Assembly: GCA_013398175.1 (NCBI GenBank)
Contig: VZRZ01002089.1
Span: 674,358-738,357 of the forward strand
Length of the DNA stretch: 64,000 bases
Source of the DNA: Climacteris rufus
Lineage: Eukaryota; Chordata; Aves; Passeriformes; Climacteridae
Reading direction: 5' to 3'
In this document: piece after piece, positions 14,601 to 24,967 of the stretch
Layout: each line of letters starts with the position of its first letter
Position numbering within the stretch: the first letter of the stretch is position 1
Notes under the pieces: model-generated
Databases searched by the model: none
Told to the model about the DNA's origin: nothing
The model's input: only the letters and a program-made list of their open reading frames with translations
Made by a program: the position numbers and the translations under genes

Positions 14601-15836
14601 AGAAATGTTTTTGCAAGGTCAAAAGGTTCTGAAATATTTACCATCATCTATTTCATCCAATTACTATAAAGAGCCATCTGAAAATCTTTTAGCTGTTTTT
14701 TAATTCAAATAACCAGCTGGAGAGCTGCAGATGGTATTGACAATACTATCTGCAATTATGAAGCATCTTCACTTTACCTGGATTTCTTACTTAGATGGCT
14801 GCTAAAAGTGAACTGTATAACTGTAGAAGCAGCATATCACTTAACAACTTCAGCAGGCAGAAAGTCTGTACTTCAACTGCACCTGGGGAATGTTTCCAAA
14901 CCCGGGATCTGAACTGAGGGACAAACAGGCATTTTCTGAGTTGCTTACCTTCTCTGGTGTTCAACATGTTTAGACATCAATTCCTGCTCTGAAAAGGGCT
15001 TTAGGTGGGGTTGAAGCATAGTAAGCATTAAAAAAAACCCTAAAAACCCAACCAGGAAATGACATTATACCTCAGCATAAACTCAGAGCACCCTTCCTTT
15101 CATTGGAGAGATTCATGAACTGGCTTGCATGTCCTGCTGGTCACTCTAGCATGACCCTCGATTGCAACAGGTTCAGTGTTCTAAACAAGCCTTTATGCTC
15201 CCAGTCTGCATGTTGAAAATTCCTTGGCAATTTGATTCTTAATTTTAAAATCTGCCACTTAGTAATAAAGAAAAATACAGCCGCATCAAAAAATGCTTCT
15301 CTAACAACATGAATATTAATAGTAAGGTTTAACCAATATTTCTGTACAAATAAGCTCTCTGTTATCTGGGCTGCAAGAGGCCAAGTACATGGTGGAGGCT
15401 TTTTGCAAACGTGACTCAACATTGTAATTGACTTTGGATTTTTACAAAGCTTATACAATCCTGGTAGAGACATGGTGGTTTTGAGTTCTGAAATGTGTAT
15501 TTTAATCCAGAATCTGCTTTGTATGGCTGTGGTTTGTAGAAAATGGACAGATTGTAGTTCCTAGTTGACAGATCTGCATGAGAAGTTGTTCCCAGTAGTA
15601 ATGGGGTTACCTGTGTAACTTGTAGCTTAGCATTACCTGTCACAGTCACTCTCCCATAAAAACAAGTGTCCCTTTTGTGTACCTTCTTGGTTGAGGGAAG
15701 TAAATTAGATTTAATAGACTGTAATTGTTCTGCAGAGCTGAATACTCTCCATAATTCCTATATTATTATCCTATTATATGGCATTTAGCTGATTTTTTTT
15801 TTCTGTGTTAATCAGTACTATTTCCTTTCAATTTAG
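5638..15836 (+). other. Large intron (about 10.2 kb)
   Basis: Bounded by donor GTAAGATAAA at 5638 and acceptor CTTTCAATTTAG ending at 15836. The content is AT-rich non-coding DNA. The only interspersed repeat I can support is a degraded CR1 fragment near 13050-13430. A short alternating purine/pyrimidine stretch lies near 12250-12283. Open frames such as those near 9539, 9908 and 15141 on either strand are short, show no family resemblance and are treated as chance. Confidence 0.65.
13050..13430 (-). mobile_element. Degraded CR1 LINE fragment
   Basis: The plus strand reads like the reverse complement of the CR1 3' region. A stretch with 'ctccaacctcccagcagggt' leads into 'cagccatgaatgtctccaca' and then a segment resembling the CR1 'gcccattgcctcttgtcctg' block at about 13208-13240. 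It is heavily diverged, lacks the tail repeat and has no intact frame. It lies inside the large intron, antisense to the host gene. The left edge is clearer than the right edge. Confidence 0.5.
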
Positions 15837-15928
15837 ATCAGTGTATCGTCACACGGACATACCTCTTTCTTCATAAATTTTGGTTCTTCAGTGCTGCTTA
15901 TTACTTTGGGAACTGGGCATTCATTGCA
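15837..15928 (+). CDS. Coding exon with start of transmembrane segment
   Basis: This 92-nt exon has acceptor ...TTTCAATTTAG and donor GTAAGT. It enters in phase 1 (completing Asp) and leaves in phase 0. Its peptide begins DQCIVTRTYLFLHKFWFFSA and ends NWAFIA. The last 18 residues are aromatic and hydrophobic, forming the first part of a single membrane span completed by the next exon. The flanking charge pattern (Arg/Lys/His before, KGKK after the span in the next exon) is compatible with a lumen-to-cytosol orientation. Phase agreement with both neighbouring exons is the main evidence that it is real. Confidence 0.82.
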
Positions 15929-16088
15929 GTAAGTATTTTGGTTTTGGAAACAACTGAATTAAGTTGGATAACTTACAGTAGTTGCCATTTCATCATTTGC
16001 ATCACCACTTTACCATTTGGTTTACATATATTGCCCTTATATGTCCCTGAATTGAATAACAGTAACATTTGCTACTTTAAATTTGCAG

Positions 16089-16208
16089 GTCTTTTTAATT
16101 GGATTACTTGTTTCATGCTGCAAAGGCAAGAAATCAGTCATTGAAGGTGAAGTGGATGACGATGATTCAGATATGAGTGATGATGAACTGTCTGTTTATT
16201 ACCATTGA
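16089..16208 (+). CDS. Terminal coding exon: end of TM span and acidic tail
   Basis: After a 160-bp intron (GTAAGT...TTTGCAG) this exon opens in phase 0 and encodes 39 residues and a TGA at 16206-16208. The start, VFLIGLLVSCC, completes the membrane segment. It is followed by the basic KGKK, the likely cytosolic anchor with a possible palmitoylated Cys pair, and then a tail rich in Asp and Ser (EVDDDDSDMSDDE) ending SVYYH. The acidic serines look like casein-kinase-2 type sites; that is inference. Overall this is the C-terminus of a type I-like single-pass protein of the secretory or endolysosomal membranes. I could not name it. Confidence 0.85.
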   Translation, partial: VFLIGLLVSCCKGKKSVIEGEVDDDDSDMSDDELSVYYH

Positions 16209-17608
16209 TGGCCTTTTGCCTTCAAGATGAAAAAATGTAATTTGAAGTCATGTTGAGAGTCATGCCCATCTGGAACTTGTATCCAAATAAGCATCTTTGC
16301 ACCTGTAAAAATAGAAGAAATAAGTGTACTCACTTAAAGGGGTAAAAAACCTGAATATCACTTTGAGTATCACTGTTAAATGAGAATGAATGTGGAAGAT
16401 GAGTTTGAATAATATTGTTTTATGATTAAACATATATGTAACCTTCTGATGTATAATTTGATGACTGTTGTAACTATTTTGTAATTCACAATGCTTTTGT
16501 GTTAGCTTTAGGTCATCTTAAATACTTCCATGCCTAACTTGTAGGAGTTTTTTATTCATAAATACAACTAGCTAAAATCCTCTAAAAACAGTGTAAATAT
16601 TGCAGGAAATATTTGGATGAAGTTTACACTTTCAGAAGGGCTTGGCTTAACTTTTGCATTAGTTTTGCTGGGATTTCCTTATAAAACTGTAGGTAACAAG
16701 AGGCTATCCATTAAAGTATGCCAAAAACATCTACTGAAATGGTGAGTGAAAAATAAGTAATTTTCCTACTGTTATCCCCACTGAGTTACCATAGGTAGTC
16801 CTTGGGTAATTATGAGATGGCTTTTGCTCTCTTGAAGGAACTTAGTGTAAGTTGCAATATTCAGCACTGTTGCAGTGTTTTAGTACAGTTCAGTTCTGAA
16901 ACTGCCAGGTGCCTGATTTAGTCATAACCAATGGAATAATTAAGATGTTATTAATTTTTAACTTACTTTTCTCTTCAATGCAAATTGTCTAGTTTGAGGT
17001 CTTCTTTCAATATTTAATGTAAATATTGTCAATTTGTTTACAAACCAATATGTTTATATAAACACAGTTCAGAAATATTTTTGTCATTCGTGTTGTCTTT
17101 GTAAAGTAATCCTATTTTAACTATATAGTCACTAAGCTATATTTCTAATGATGAAAAAGATCTTTAGCTATCCTTTGACAGACTCTGAAAATCAAAATGT
17201 TTACAAGGACAGGTTACTAAGCTTCTAATATTACCTGAGGGACACTATAGTCTATGCAAGCACATGGAAATGTAATTAGGTAGTCTTTTTTATAAGACTA
17301 ATTGTTAAATAGCTATTAGAATGTAGGGGAAGGATTAATATTATGTCCTACTTACCTGTTTGCAACCACTAAAGTTATTTCAAGAACAGTCTGCCTCTTT
17401 CTGCAGTATTTCAGAACAGCAAGCTCTCAGGAACTTACGAGTTTTAATTTAGTTTCAGTATTGGAGGAAGTCTTAGGTGAGTTGTGTAATTAATGCAAGA
17501 ACACAGGGAACTGATATTTGGACTACAGGAACAAAAAAACCTGAAGTTTTTTAACAAGCCTTTTGTGCCAACTGCTTCAATAATATAAGTGTTCCTGTTG
17601 CAACATGA

Positions 17609-17760
17609 AAGAATCACACACAATAAGCTGAGTTGGAAGGGACACACAAGGATCATCAAGTTTATCTCCCAATGTTTGATTTTGTAGGTTGGTCATAAGC
17701 TGCAAATATGTAGTCAGGTCTGCTCAACTAATACCAATCAATGTGTTTGCTACCAGTGAG
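17609..17760 (-). mobile_element. CR1 LINE 3'-end fragment in the 3' UTR
   Basis: The plus strand shows 'gaatcacacacaataagc' then 'gagttggaagggacacacaa' and 'ggatcatcaagtttatctcc', the reverse complement of the CR1 3' terminus (normally 'gggttggaagggacc...gatcatctagtccaac'). It is only about 150 bp and diverged. It is antisense to the host gene and would be carried in the UTR if the 18032 signal is used. Confidence 0.55.
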
Positions 17761-18031
17761 ACATTTGAAAGGACAGAAATGTATTCAAACACTGACAGTA
17801 GGTACTGAAATTTGACTAGGCAATTTGAGCTCTCTTTGACTAGAATTAGTTGAATATTATTTAAACATGACAACTGGGGAAACTTGCAAGGAATTAGTTA
17901 TAAGAAGTTGCAGGAATTCAAACAGAAAGTGGAATGTTATGTTCACTGTTTGGAAGCTGCATCCAGAGGACAGCAAGAACTTGGAGTATACTTATTTGTG
18001 CCCTGGTGGAAAACTTAAATGAGCTAATTTA

Positions 18032-18037
18032 AATAAA
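18032..18037 (+). terminator. Polyadenylation signal AATAAA
   Basis: A canonical hexamer about 1.8 kb after the stop codon at 16208, with a T/GT-rich downstream element within 40 bases. It is the best candidate end of the plus-strand gene. Confidence 0.5.
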
Positions 18038-18060
18038 GTTAACTGCTCGGATGTCTTCCT

Positions 18061-20829
18061 TTCTTTGTGGGTTTTATTAATTTTCTTCTTTGGCTGTATC
18101 ATATACAGGTTTGTTTGTAACACAGTTTTGCAGAATTATATCCAGTCTACCTTAACTTTGCCCTGGGGAGATCACTGCTCATCTTTGGAAGATTGTCAAT
18201 AAGGTGCTGGTTTCATGCCATGTAGCTGCTTCATGCTGTGTGCAGTCCTAGGGAATCACTGGCAAAATGCCTGGCCAGTGCCTAACTATTTGTTGATATA
18301 GGTCTCTCTTGTTTCTAGTATTTCCTTAGTTTCCAGATTCTTCCCAATCCAGTCCTGTTTCCTGTCTAAATAGTCTATATGCAGAAATACAACAATCTGC
18401 CTTTGAGCTGGTGACTTTCTCTTTAGTTGGAGGACCCAGTAAGTACCACTTTTTTTTAATCCGGGTGTTAATCACATTTATAAGCAGCCCATTGTTAATT
18501 GCACCTATCAAGAAGTGGGCTTCTATAGGAGAGTTCAAAAGTTGTTTCAGACATCTGCTCTCACCCTCTGTCATACAAGCAGTAAATAACTGCCAGCATT
18601 CATAATCAGAATTATTTATCACCTGCCACATCCTCACTAAAATTGTTCAGGAGTTCAATGAACCATTTGACTGACAAGGTTTTAAAAGATTTTTTTTATG
18701 CACTAATGTAATTGTAATGAATATACACACTCAATAATTCGTCTCTAAACATTTCACGTGATGGAAACTTGACATTTTTAACTGTACTGGGCCTTTAAAA
18801 TGAACTAGAGCTGGTTTTGAAGTTTACTGTGTGCAGTCTGACTGTTTTTCTACATCCATTATCCAGTCAAGAAACATAGCAGTGAAATTTAAGACAGCCT
18901 GACTTAGAATACTTGGCTTTGATCAATACTCGCAGAAATTTTTAAGAAGCACAACCTCCAGTGTGTTTTTTCCTAGTTGTCTCGTGTGGTCTTAAATATT
19001 TGCAATTAAAACAATTAATTACTTTTCATCTACAAAGTTATAGTGCTGCTGTAGCAGCACTCCTCACTCACTTAGCTGTTACGTATGAAATGATAGTTCA
19101 GTTTTCTGCAGGTTTGGGAGCAAATTTAGCTTTGCAGCCATGTAACAATAGTGTGTTCTACCTTACAAGCAAACATCTAACATCTTCAATTGAGTCTTTA
19201 GAGATCTCAATTTTCTAAACTGAAGTCACTTAAAGGCATCAGAATTATTTCACTGCTTTGTTTAAATGAGTGATATTTCAAATCCATCTCTGAAGTGTGA
19301 GTTTTCAGAGCTTCTGTAGTGCTATTGTCAGAGCTGGCTTAAGTTACATTTCTTGTTGTACTTTTCCAGTTAGCTTCTGGCATGCTGGAGTCTCATGAAC
19401 TTTGAGAAACTAGAGAGCCTTAACTCTTGCTGGCATGTCAAACAAACCATGATCCCCAGGGATGTGTTTGATAGAATTCAGAACAACACATGCCAAAGGG
19501 GTCCTCATTTTGCTGCCTATACTATAGGGATTGGTAGTTTATCCAGAGTTACAGGTCATTAAGTAAAATAAAGCCTGTAATCATCTGGTTTGTTCCTTAG
19601 CTGAAAGTATGCTTCAGATTTCCTACTGTCAGAAATGAGTGAAAAGCCTTTATTGGTAGAGATGACAAGAAATATCTGCTGCCTTTTTGTATTTTCTGCT
19701 TTAATGTCAGGAAAATTATTGCAGGGTAAACTCGAGATTTTGCACTGAAGATTTTAATTTGCTTCTAGTTAGAGTGTACCTGTACCAGAGTCATGCTGCA
19801 TAGGGTGGTAATTGCATGCTCAGAAAATATGACTATTTAAGCTGAAAGCTAATGAGTCTTTGCAATGCTCATTTGCAATGATCTGCTTCTGAATAGTCAG
19901 TGCAGACATTACTCTGCAGTTTCTTTGAGATGTCTTCTGCTGCTTAGAAACTGTTTTTCTTGGGTTTACAGTTGTCACTTGGCTTGGTCAACACAAGTTT
20001 GAGTTGGACAGTGGCCTACGACAGTTTTGAAAAACATTTCTCCCTTGTAGTAGCTATTATGTGGTTTATCTAAAATAATGGCAACTACTGCTGTGTATAG
20101 CAGAGGTACAGTTGAAGTGTTTAAGGTAACTGATGAAGTGTAGAAGTAACTTTTCTCCAGTAAGTAAGCAGATATTCAGCCCCTTATGATAGCACTGGTA
20201 GGGAAGTAAAACACTGCTTCTGAGATAAAGCAAGGGGAAAAAAGATTCATCCCTTTCTAAAATTATAAAAAATTATTTGAAACACTCAAGCTGTAACATT
20301 TTTCAAGCTCTTAGGTTAAATGTTATTGTTCATATTGATAATACTTCTTGCATTCGTGTAGATCTGTTCTCTTGTAACCATCTGCAAGGTCATTTTTATT
20401 GCAGATAAAGCAAAGAAATGAAATTGGGAATCACTATCTCTTCTGCAAATGTGTATTTTGACTGTACTTCTCAAAAGAAATAGAAGTCTTGTTTTGATTG
20501 TGGTAAGATATAATTTTCTGTTAATGCTCTAAACCAATTTCTGCTTCTAAATTAAGACACTTGCCAATTCTGGATAATTAAATGAATCAGAAATTCTGGT
20601 CTTCTTGATCAGCGTGAGATGTGGTTGTTACAGAAACTATCTGGAAGCTGGGCTATTTTTAGCTTCCTCCTATTCAGAGAGATTGTATGAGTGATAGCAC
20701 TTCAGTCAAATTTATAGCCACAGAGAATTATTTATTTTAAATAAAGAGACAGTTTAAGCACATTTAACAACCCATATTTGTAGCTTTCTTACAGATTTAC
20801 CTCTGAAAGTGTGATGTATTTAGGGGGTC
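18061..20829. other. Intergenic, nothing recognised
   Basis: AT-rich sequence downstream of the gene. I see no exon pattern and no dated repeat. The overlapping frames at 18326-18637 (minus) and 18411-18605 (plus) are opposite-strand chance frames. A 20-bp near-perfect palindrome sits at 19042-19061. Confidence 0.5.
19042..19061. repeat. Short palindrome (9-bp arms)
   Basis: AGTGCTGCT, GT, AGCAGCACT: perfect 9-bp inverted arms with a two-base centre. No extended hairpin surrounds it, so it is not a convincing microRNA precursor. Confidence 0.8.
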
Positions 20830-21420
20830 AGACAGAAGAATTTTGGTTTATGGAGAGCTGGTAATAGAGGTAGGCCACAGATGTGGGAAGTTATGTGATC
20901 CTCCTGTGCAACAGATCAATAATGGATCATCACACCAGATCAGTATCATCAAGTGACGCCATCTATTTGATTGTTCATTAGCTCTTTTGTACTCTGTTAC
21001 AGGTGTCATACTTTCTTTTAGCAAACATGATTGGTTAACAGCAAAAATGTACATATAAGCTGAGTTGTAAAAAATGGTTACAAAACTCTATTCATGCAGA
21101 ACAATGCTCAATATAATAATGCAATAATCATCATCATGGTCAGCACAATGCTATCAATGTCTTCTTTTTTCATCCTCTTTTCCCATCAACAGTTGCTTGC
21201 CATGTATCTTTGTTTCTTCTTTTCCCATCCATAGTTGTTTTACCATGTATCTTTATTTCATCCTTACACAGGCTCTTTTCCCAAGCTCTTGTATCTCTGA
21301 CTGTCTGTCTCTAAGCTTTTGGGGACTCAAAATAGACTGGATTGCTCAAATGGCCTCGCTCTTGTAAAAAATCACATTCTTCATACCCCCAAGAATCACT
21401 CTCCACACTCCTGTGTTAAT
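20830..21420 (+). mobile_element. Possible old LTR-like element
   Basis: The stretch has an inverted CCAAT box (ATTGGTTA at about 21031) followed about 20 bases on by a TATA-like GTACATATAAG at about 21050, which is promoter-like spacing. I could not find a clear poly(A) signal, terminal TG/CA or target duplication. A 42-bp direct repeat lies inside. This is a weak call; it may be ordinary unique sequence. Confidence 0.25.
21174..21257. repeat. Two diverged 42-bp direct repeats
   Basis: The block 'tcttttcccatc..cag.tg....ccatgtatctttntttc' occurs twice, with TCCCAT at 21181 and again at 21223, a period of 42 bp. The copies differ at several positions, so the duplication is not recent. Confidence 0.7.
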
Positions 21421-21984
21421 GTCAAGTCCTTATTTTGAGATTTATAAACATACTTGTGTGTTTTTCACAGAGGAAATATGCAGGTTGCCTATAAAGCAAA
21501 ACAGCTTAAATCTTTTTGTGCATTTCTGGAGGACAATGTCAAAATCCTTACCATGAGAATCCAAAATTCCTGCATAGGAGTTGAGATTGGGAGACATTCA
21601 GAGTAAGTGTCAAGCTGAACAAGTGTGCAGTTACTACTGAAATTCTAGTCTGGGTTTAGTGCTTTTCACCAGAATGTATGGAACTTCCGAGGAAGTAAAC
21701 TATAGGTTGAGTTAATACCTCTGCTTCTACCAAGATGCCTAAACATAAATCATGGCATTACCACATGTAGTAAGTGTATTTCTTCAACCAAGAGTAGTTC
21801 AGAGTCAGGATAGCAAGGACTTAGTGTGAATGTCTGTGATATTTCTCACACACACAAGCCCCTCCTCAGACTTACAGTCTGTGGACTTATTACTGTATTA
21901 GACTTTTGGATAAGTGTCCTGGAACTAAAATACTTGATTCTAACAATTACTATACAATTTAAAAGTACCATTTACATCCTAAGT

Positions 21985-22150
21985 TTAGAATTACAGAATT
22001 GTTTAGAAAACTTGGAAAATAACCTTTAAGATCATCAGGTCCAACAGTAAATCTCACGCTGCCAAGTCCACCAGTAAACCTAAGCACCAGGTCTACGTGT
22101 CTTTGAATTCTCTGAGTTGTACTTGATCTTCTCTTAACTTTTTACTTAAA
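21985..22150 (-). mobile_element. CR1 LINE 3'-end fragment
   Basis: The plus strand contains 'ttacagaattgtttagaaaa' followed by 'cctttaagatcatcaggtcc' and 'aacagtaaatctcacgctgc', matching the complement of the CR1 3' end ('...acctttaaagatcatctagtccaac'). The tail repeat is degraded. The fragment is short, with no coding capacity. Confidence 0.6.
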
Positions 22151-23431
22151 GTGTAAATCTCCATCCTTATTGGCTGCTGATTTTACATTCTTTCCAAACA
22201 AAAATTATATGATCCTGTTGACAGGTATATGATTTGCAGGGAATGTTCTTTTGGAATGAGCACTTCATTTTATTATTAAAAAAAGTGTTTTGCTCAATTT
22301 TGAAGTGCAAAGTCCTGAATATAGAACAGCTTCTTATTTGTACTTGAAAGTTCATTTCTTAACCAGGGGTGTATCTTTCTAGTGCATGGAGAAAAATAAT
22401 AATTGGAAAATATGAAATCCAGAGGAATCCTCATTTTTGCAGCTATGAATCAGTTACTTTATTTTTTCAGAAACTGGTATCAATGAAATGATATTTTTAT
22501 TAATTTCCTTGACTAGAAAGATAATGCCTTTTAAGTTGTGCAGAGACTGATATGATTATTTTAGGGTATGATTTTCAAAAATGTTGAGTGTAGTTCCAAC
22601 TGAAAATCTCAAGGATTTCAGATCCTAGGGGATTTGGAACATGCTGCTTTGTGCTTGAAGTACTTAGGGAGAACATAAATCCACCTGTTCCTTTCAATTC
22701 ATTAAGGAATTAAGTATATAAAAAAAGTGCTTGTAATGAATGGAGTTGAAGATACCAGCCGTTTTAGGTGTTTAAAAATACATTCCTGAAAAATTAATAT
22801 TTGACTAATTCAATCATTGTAGAAGAGGTTTCAGCCTTACCTGCTCATATCCCTGGTTCTGAGAGGGAGCAGAAGGGTACTGTCAGCAGATGGATTGTGA
22901 TCTATCCTGAACTAGCTTTTTTGAGCACAGTGTTAAGAGACTTAATAACAGAGAATGGAGTTTTTTGTAGGGACTGTTTTTGATCTATGACTCCTAGTCC
23001 TGTGCGAGTCCAAGCCTGTCCAAATGGTACCTAACAATATGCTGGAAGATGCTGATAGCTCTAGGAAAAGTGTGTTTGAAGGAGCAGTTACTCGTAGAAA
23101 AGATACAGGTTGAGGGAAAAGACCCTTACATGTGCTAGATCCACAAAAGAACTTAAAGCTTGCGCCACAGAGCTCCACACTTAAAACAATTTGGTGTCTA
23201 AAAGCTTGATGCTGCTTCACTCCAGGCTAATTCTCCTGGTGAAGAGAGTTAATGCTGCAGGGTGGTGTAACCAAAGCTGAGTGCTGAGAAAGGAGCTTGC
23301 TTGTTACAGGTGTGCAGGACCTAAACCTGGTGTGTAGGTTTCAAAATTTTGATCTTTAAAGAGGCTTTTGTTGCTGACAGACAATCAGATTTCTGTACTC
23401 CATCAGTGGACGGCTGATCTAATTGCAAGTT
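22151..23431. other. Intergenic, nothing recognised
   Basis: No exon-like or repeat-like signal that I can support. The minus-strand frame at 22942-23220 shows no family resemblance. Confidence 0.45.
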
Positions 23432-23519
23432 GTCCCTGCTCACTGCAAAGGAGGTTAGACTAGATGATCTTCTAATCCAAACCATTCTATGATTCTCTTC
23501 ATGGAATCATAGAATCATG
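23432..23519. mobile_element. Two CR1 3' tails facing each other
   Basis: Plus-strand CR1 end: 'gcaaaggaggttagactaga' to 'ccattctatgattct' at 23432-23495. Eight bases later comes 'ggaatcatagaatcat' at 23503-23518, the same tail in the opposite orientation. The second element is represented by little more than its tail. The pair forms an imperfect inverted repeat of the ATTCTATGATTCT tail. Confidence 0.65.
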
Positions 23520-24112
23520 TTCTTGATGAGTTAGATCTCAAGAGCTGTATCACCTATTTTGGAATGTGGCAGAGAGGAACATTTGGTTGAAGCTGAGTGG
23601 ATGCTGATCCTGGATGATTAGACTTCCCACTTGAGTTCTTTTGCATTCATAGCAAAAGTAGATTAAAATGTGGGCAGAATTTAGTCTGAGCAAGTCCCAT
23701 CTGAAACCTGAGCCAACTAATTTGAAACAGATTAATCCCAGGTATGTTGAAAATCTTAGTTCATGGTTTGGGCTACCAGACTTTCTAGATAATCTGTAAT
23801 TAAGGTCCCTTGTATATTCAGAGATGCCCTTCTCTGCAGATGTGCCTAATACTGACTTGTTTGAAGTACAGATAGTACTACCTACTTCATGGAGCCTGGC
23901 TGCAATATCTACCCAGTACTTCTGGATCATGACAGTGTTCTCAGTATGGGTGGGGCAAACTTTTTTTTTCTCACTTGGAAAAGAATCCTCAGTACTGTAG
24001 TCTGAGGGAGAACTCTTTGTCCCTGCTGTTGAATTTGATGTATTGCAGACTTTAAACATCTCTTGACATCAAAAAGAAAAGTAGAAAAAGCAGCATCTAT
24101 AACCAATTGCTC

Positions 24113-24967
24113 TGTAGTGTGTCCCTGTCTTGGGGTGGCTGTATCATTTTCCTACAATATTGTATTCACATCGTCAGCAGAGCCTTAATACAAGGTTATA
24201 GTTCCACATGGGACAAAAAGAACACATCTCTGCACAGTGGAACTGTTTATGAGGTGACTCCCTCAGGATTCTTTCTCTTCTTCCCAGCTGCGCTGGACAA
24301 GGTTGGCACAGCGGAGAGAAGGAGAGGTTTGTGGGTTGTTTTCCCGTTTTTTTTTCCTCCTTCCCCTTGCCTTTTCAGCCATTTTTTTTCTTTTTTTGCC
24401 TTTTTTCTTTGTTTCTTTGGACTTGTGCCATCACCTGGAACTGAGGAGGGGATCAACATCAGAAGGACCTTCTCCCCCTGCCCACCCCCCCGGGCCTAGG
24501 GAGGCCTGGTGCAGCCTGTGCCGGGACCCTCAGGAAGCTACCAGATGGAAGGGACTCTCTCTGTGACTTTTCTACTGAGGTTTTCCTTTTTTGGGGATTT
24601 ATTATCTGATTTATTATCCTCATTTGTTTTTGGTTTTTTTTTGTCTTTGTTGTGTCTGCATGCATATTTTGTGTGAATAAACAGGGTTTTTTTCACTTTC
24701 TTCTGAGAATTTTCTTTCCAGACCAGAGGGGGGGGGCTGGTGAGAGCTGCCTTCTCTTTTGGAGGGGCTTCCCCTCCAGCTGTTATCTCAAACGATGACA
24801 GTCCCCAAGGCAAGGGTGGTGGTGGTCTGACCAGAGAGTGGTGCACCTGGCTGGCAGCAAATGATAATTTTGCTGGTCTTGGAGGTTTTCCAGCAGTAGC
24901 TAGATTGGTCCTATAGGCTTGAAAAAAGCTGTGTAATAACACAGTCCAACATAAAAGTAGTCATTCA
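24113..24967 (+). mobile_element. Candidate solo ERV LTR with 6-bp target duplication
   Basis: The interval starts TGTAGTG and ends ATTCA, and both sides carry TTGCTC (24107-24112 and 24968-24973), as expected for a 6-bp target-site duplication. It is far more GC- and pyrimidine-rich than its surroundings. It holds AATAAA at 24676-24681 followed by a T-rich then G-rich stretch, resembling an R/U5 region. Length is 855 bp. The long open frames at 24107-24499 (plus) and 24538-24942 (minus) are low-complexity frames inside it. No internal retroviral genes flank it. Boundaries are my best reading, not certain. Confidence 0.55.
24676..24681 (+). terminator. LTR poly(A) signal AATAAA
   Basis: A canonical hexamer inside the candidate LTR, followed by a T-rich stretch. 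It supports plus-strand orientation of the element. Confidence 0.5.

Larger units (their letters stand above)
16209..18060 (+). other. 3' untranslated region (predicted)
   Basis: AT-rich sequence follows the stop with no further splice-supported coding. The strongest polyadenylation signal is AATAAA at 18032-18037, followed by a GT/T-rich stretch at about 18055-18075. Earlier weak variants (ATTAAA near 16425 and 16711) could give shorter transcripts. A CR1 3'-end remnant lies within the predicted UTR at 17609-17760. The UTR end is inferred, not observed. Confidence 0.55.

Noticed and set aside
15141..15473. 110-codon minus-strand frame near the host exons
   Set aside because: It lies in the intron on the opposite strand, with no splice context or recognisable domain. 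Consistent with chance.
24107..24499. 130-codon plus-strand frame
   Set aside because: It is dominated by Phe/Pro/Ser runs from T- and C-tracts and lies inside the candidate LTR, with a competing 134-codon minus frame nearby. Not a gene.
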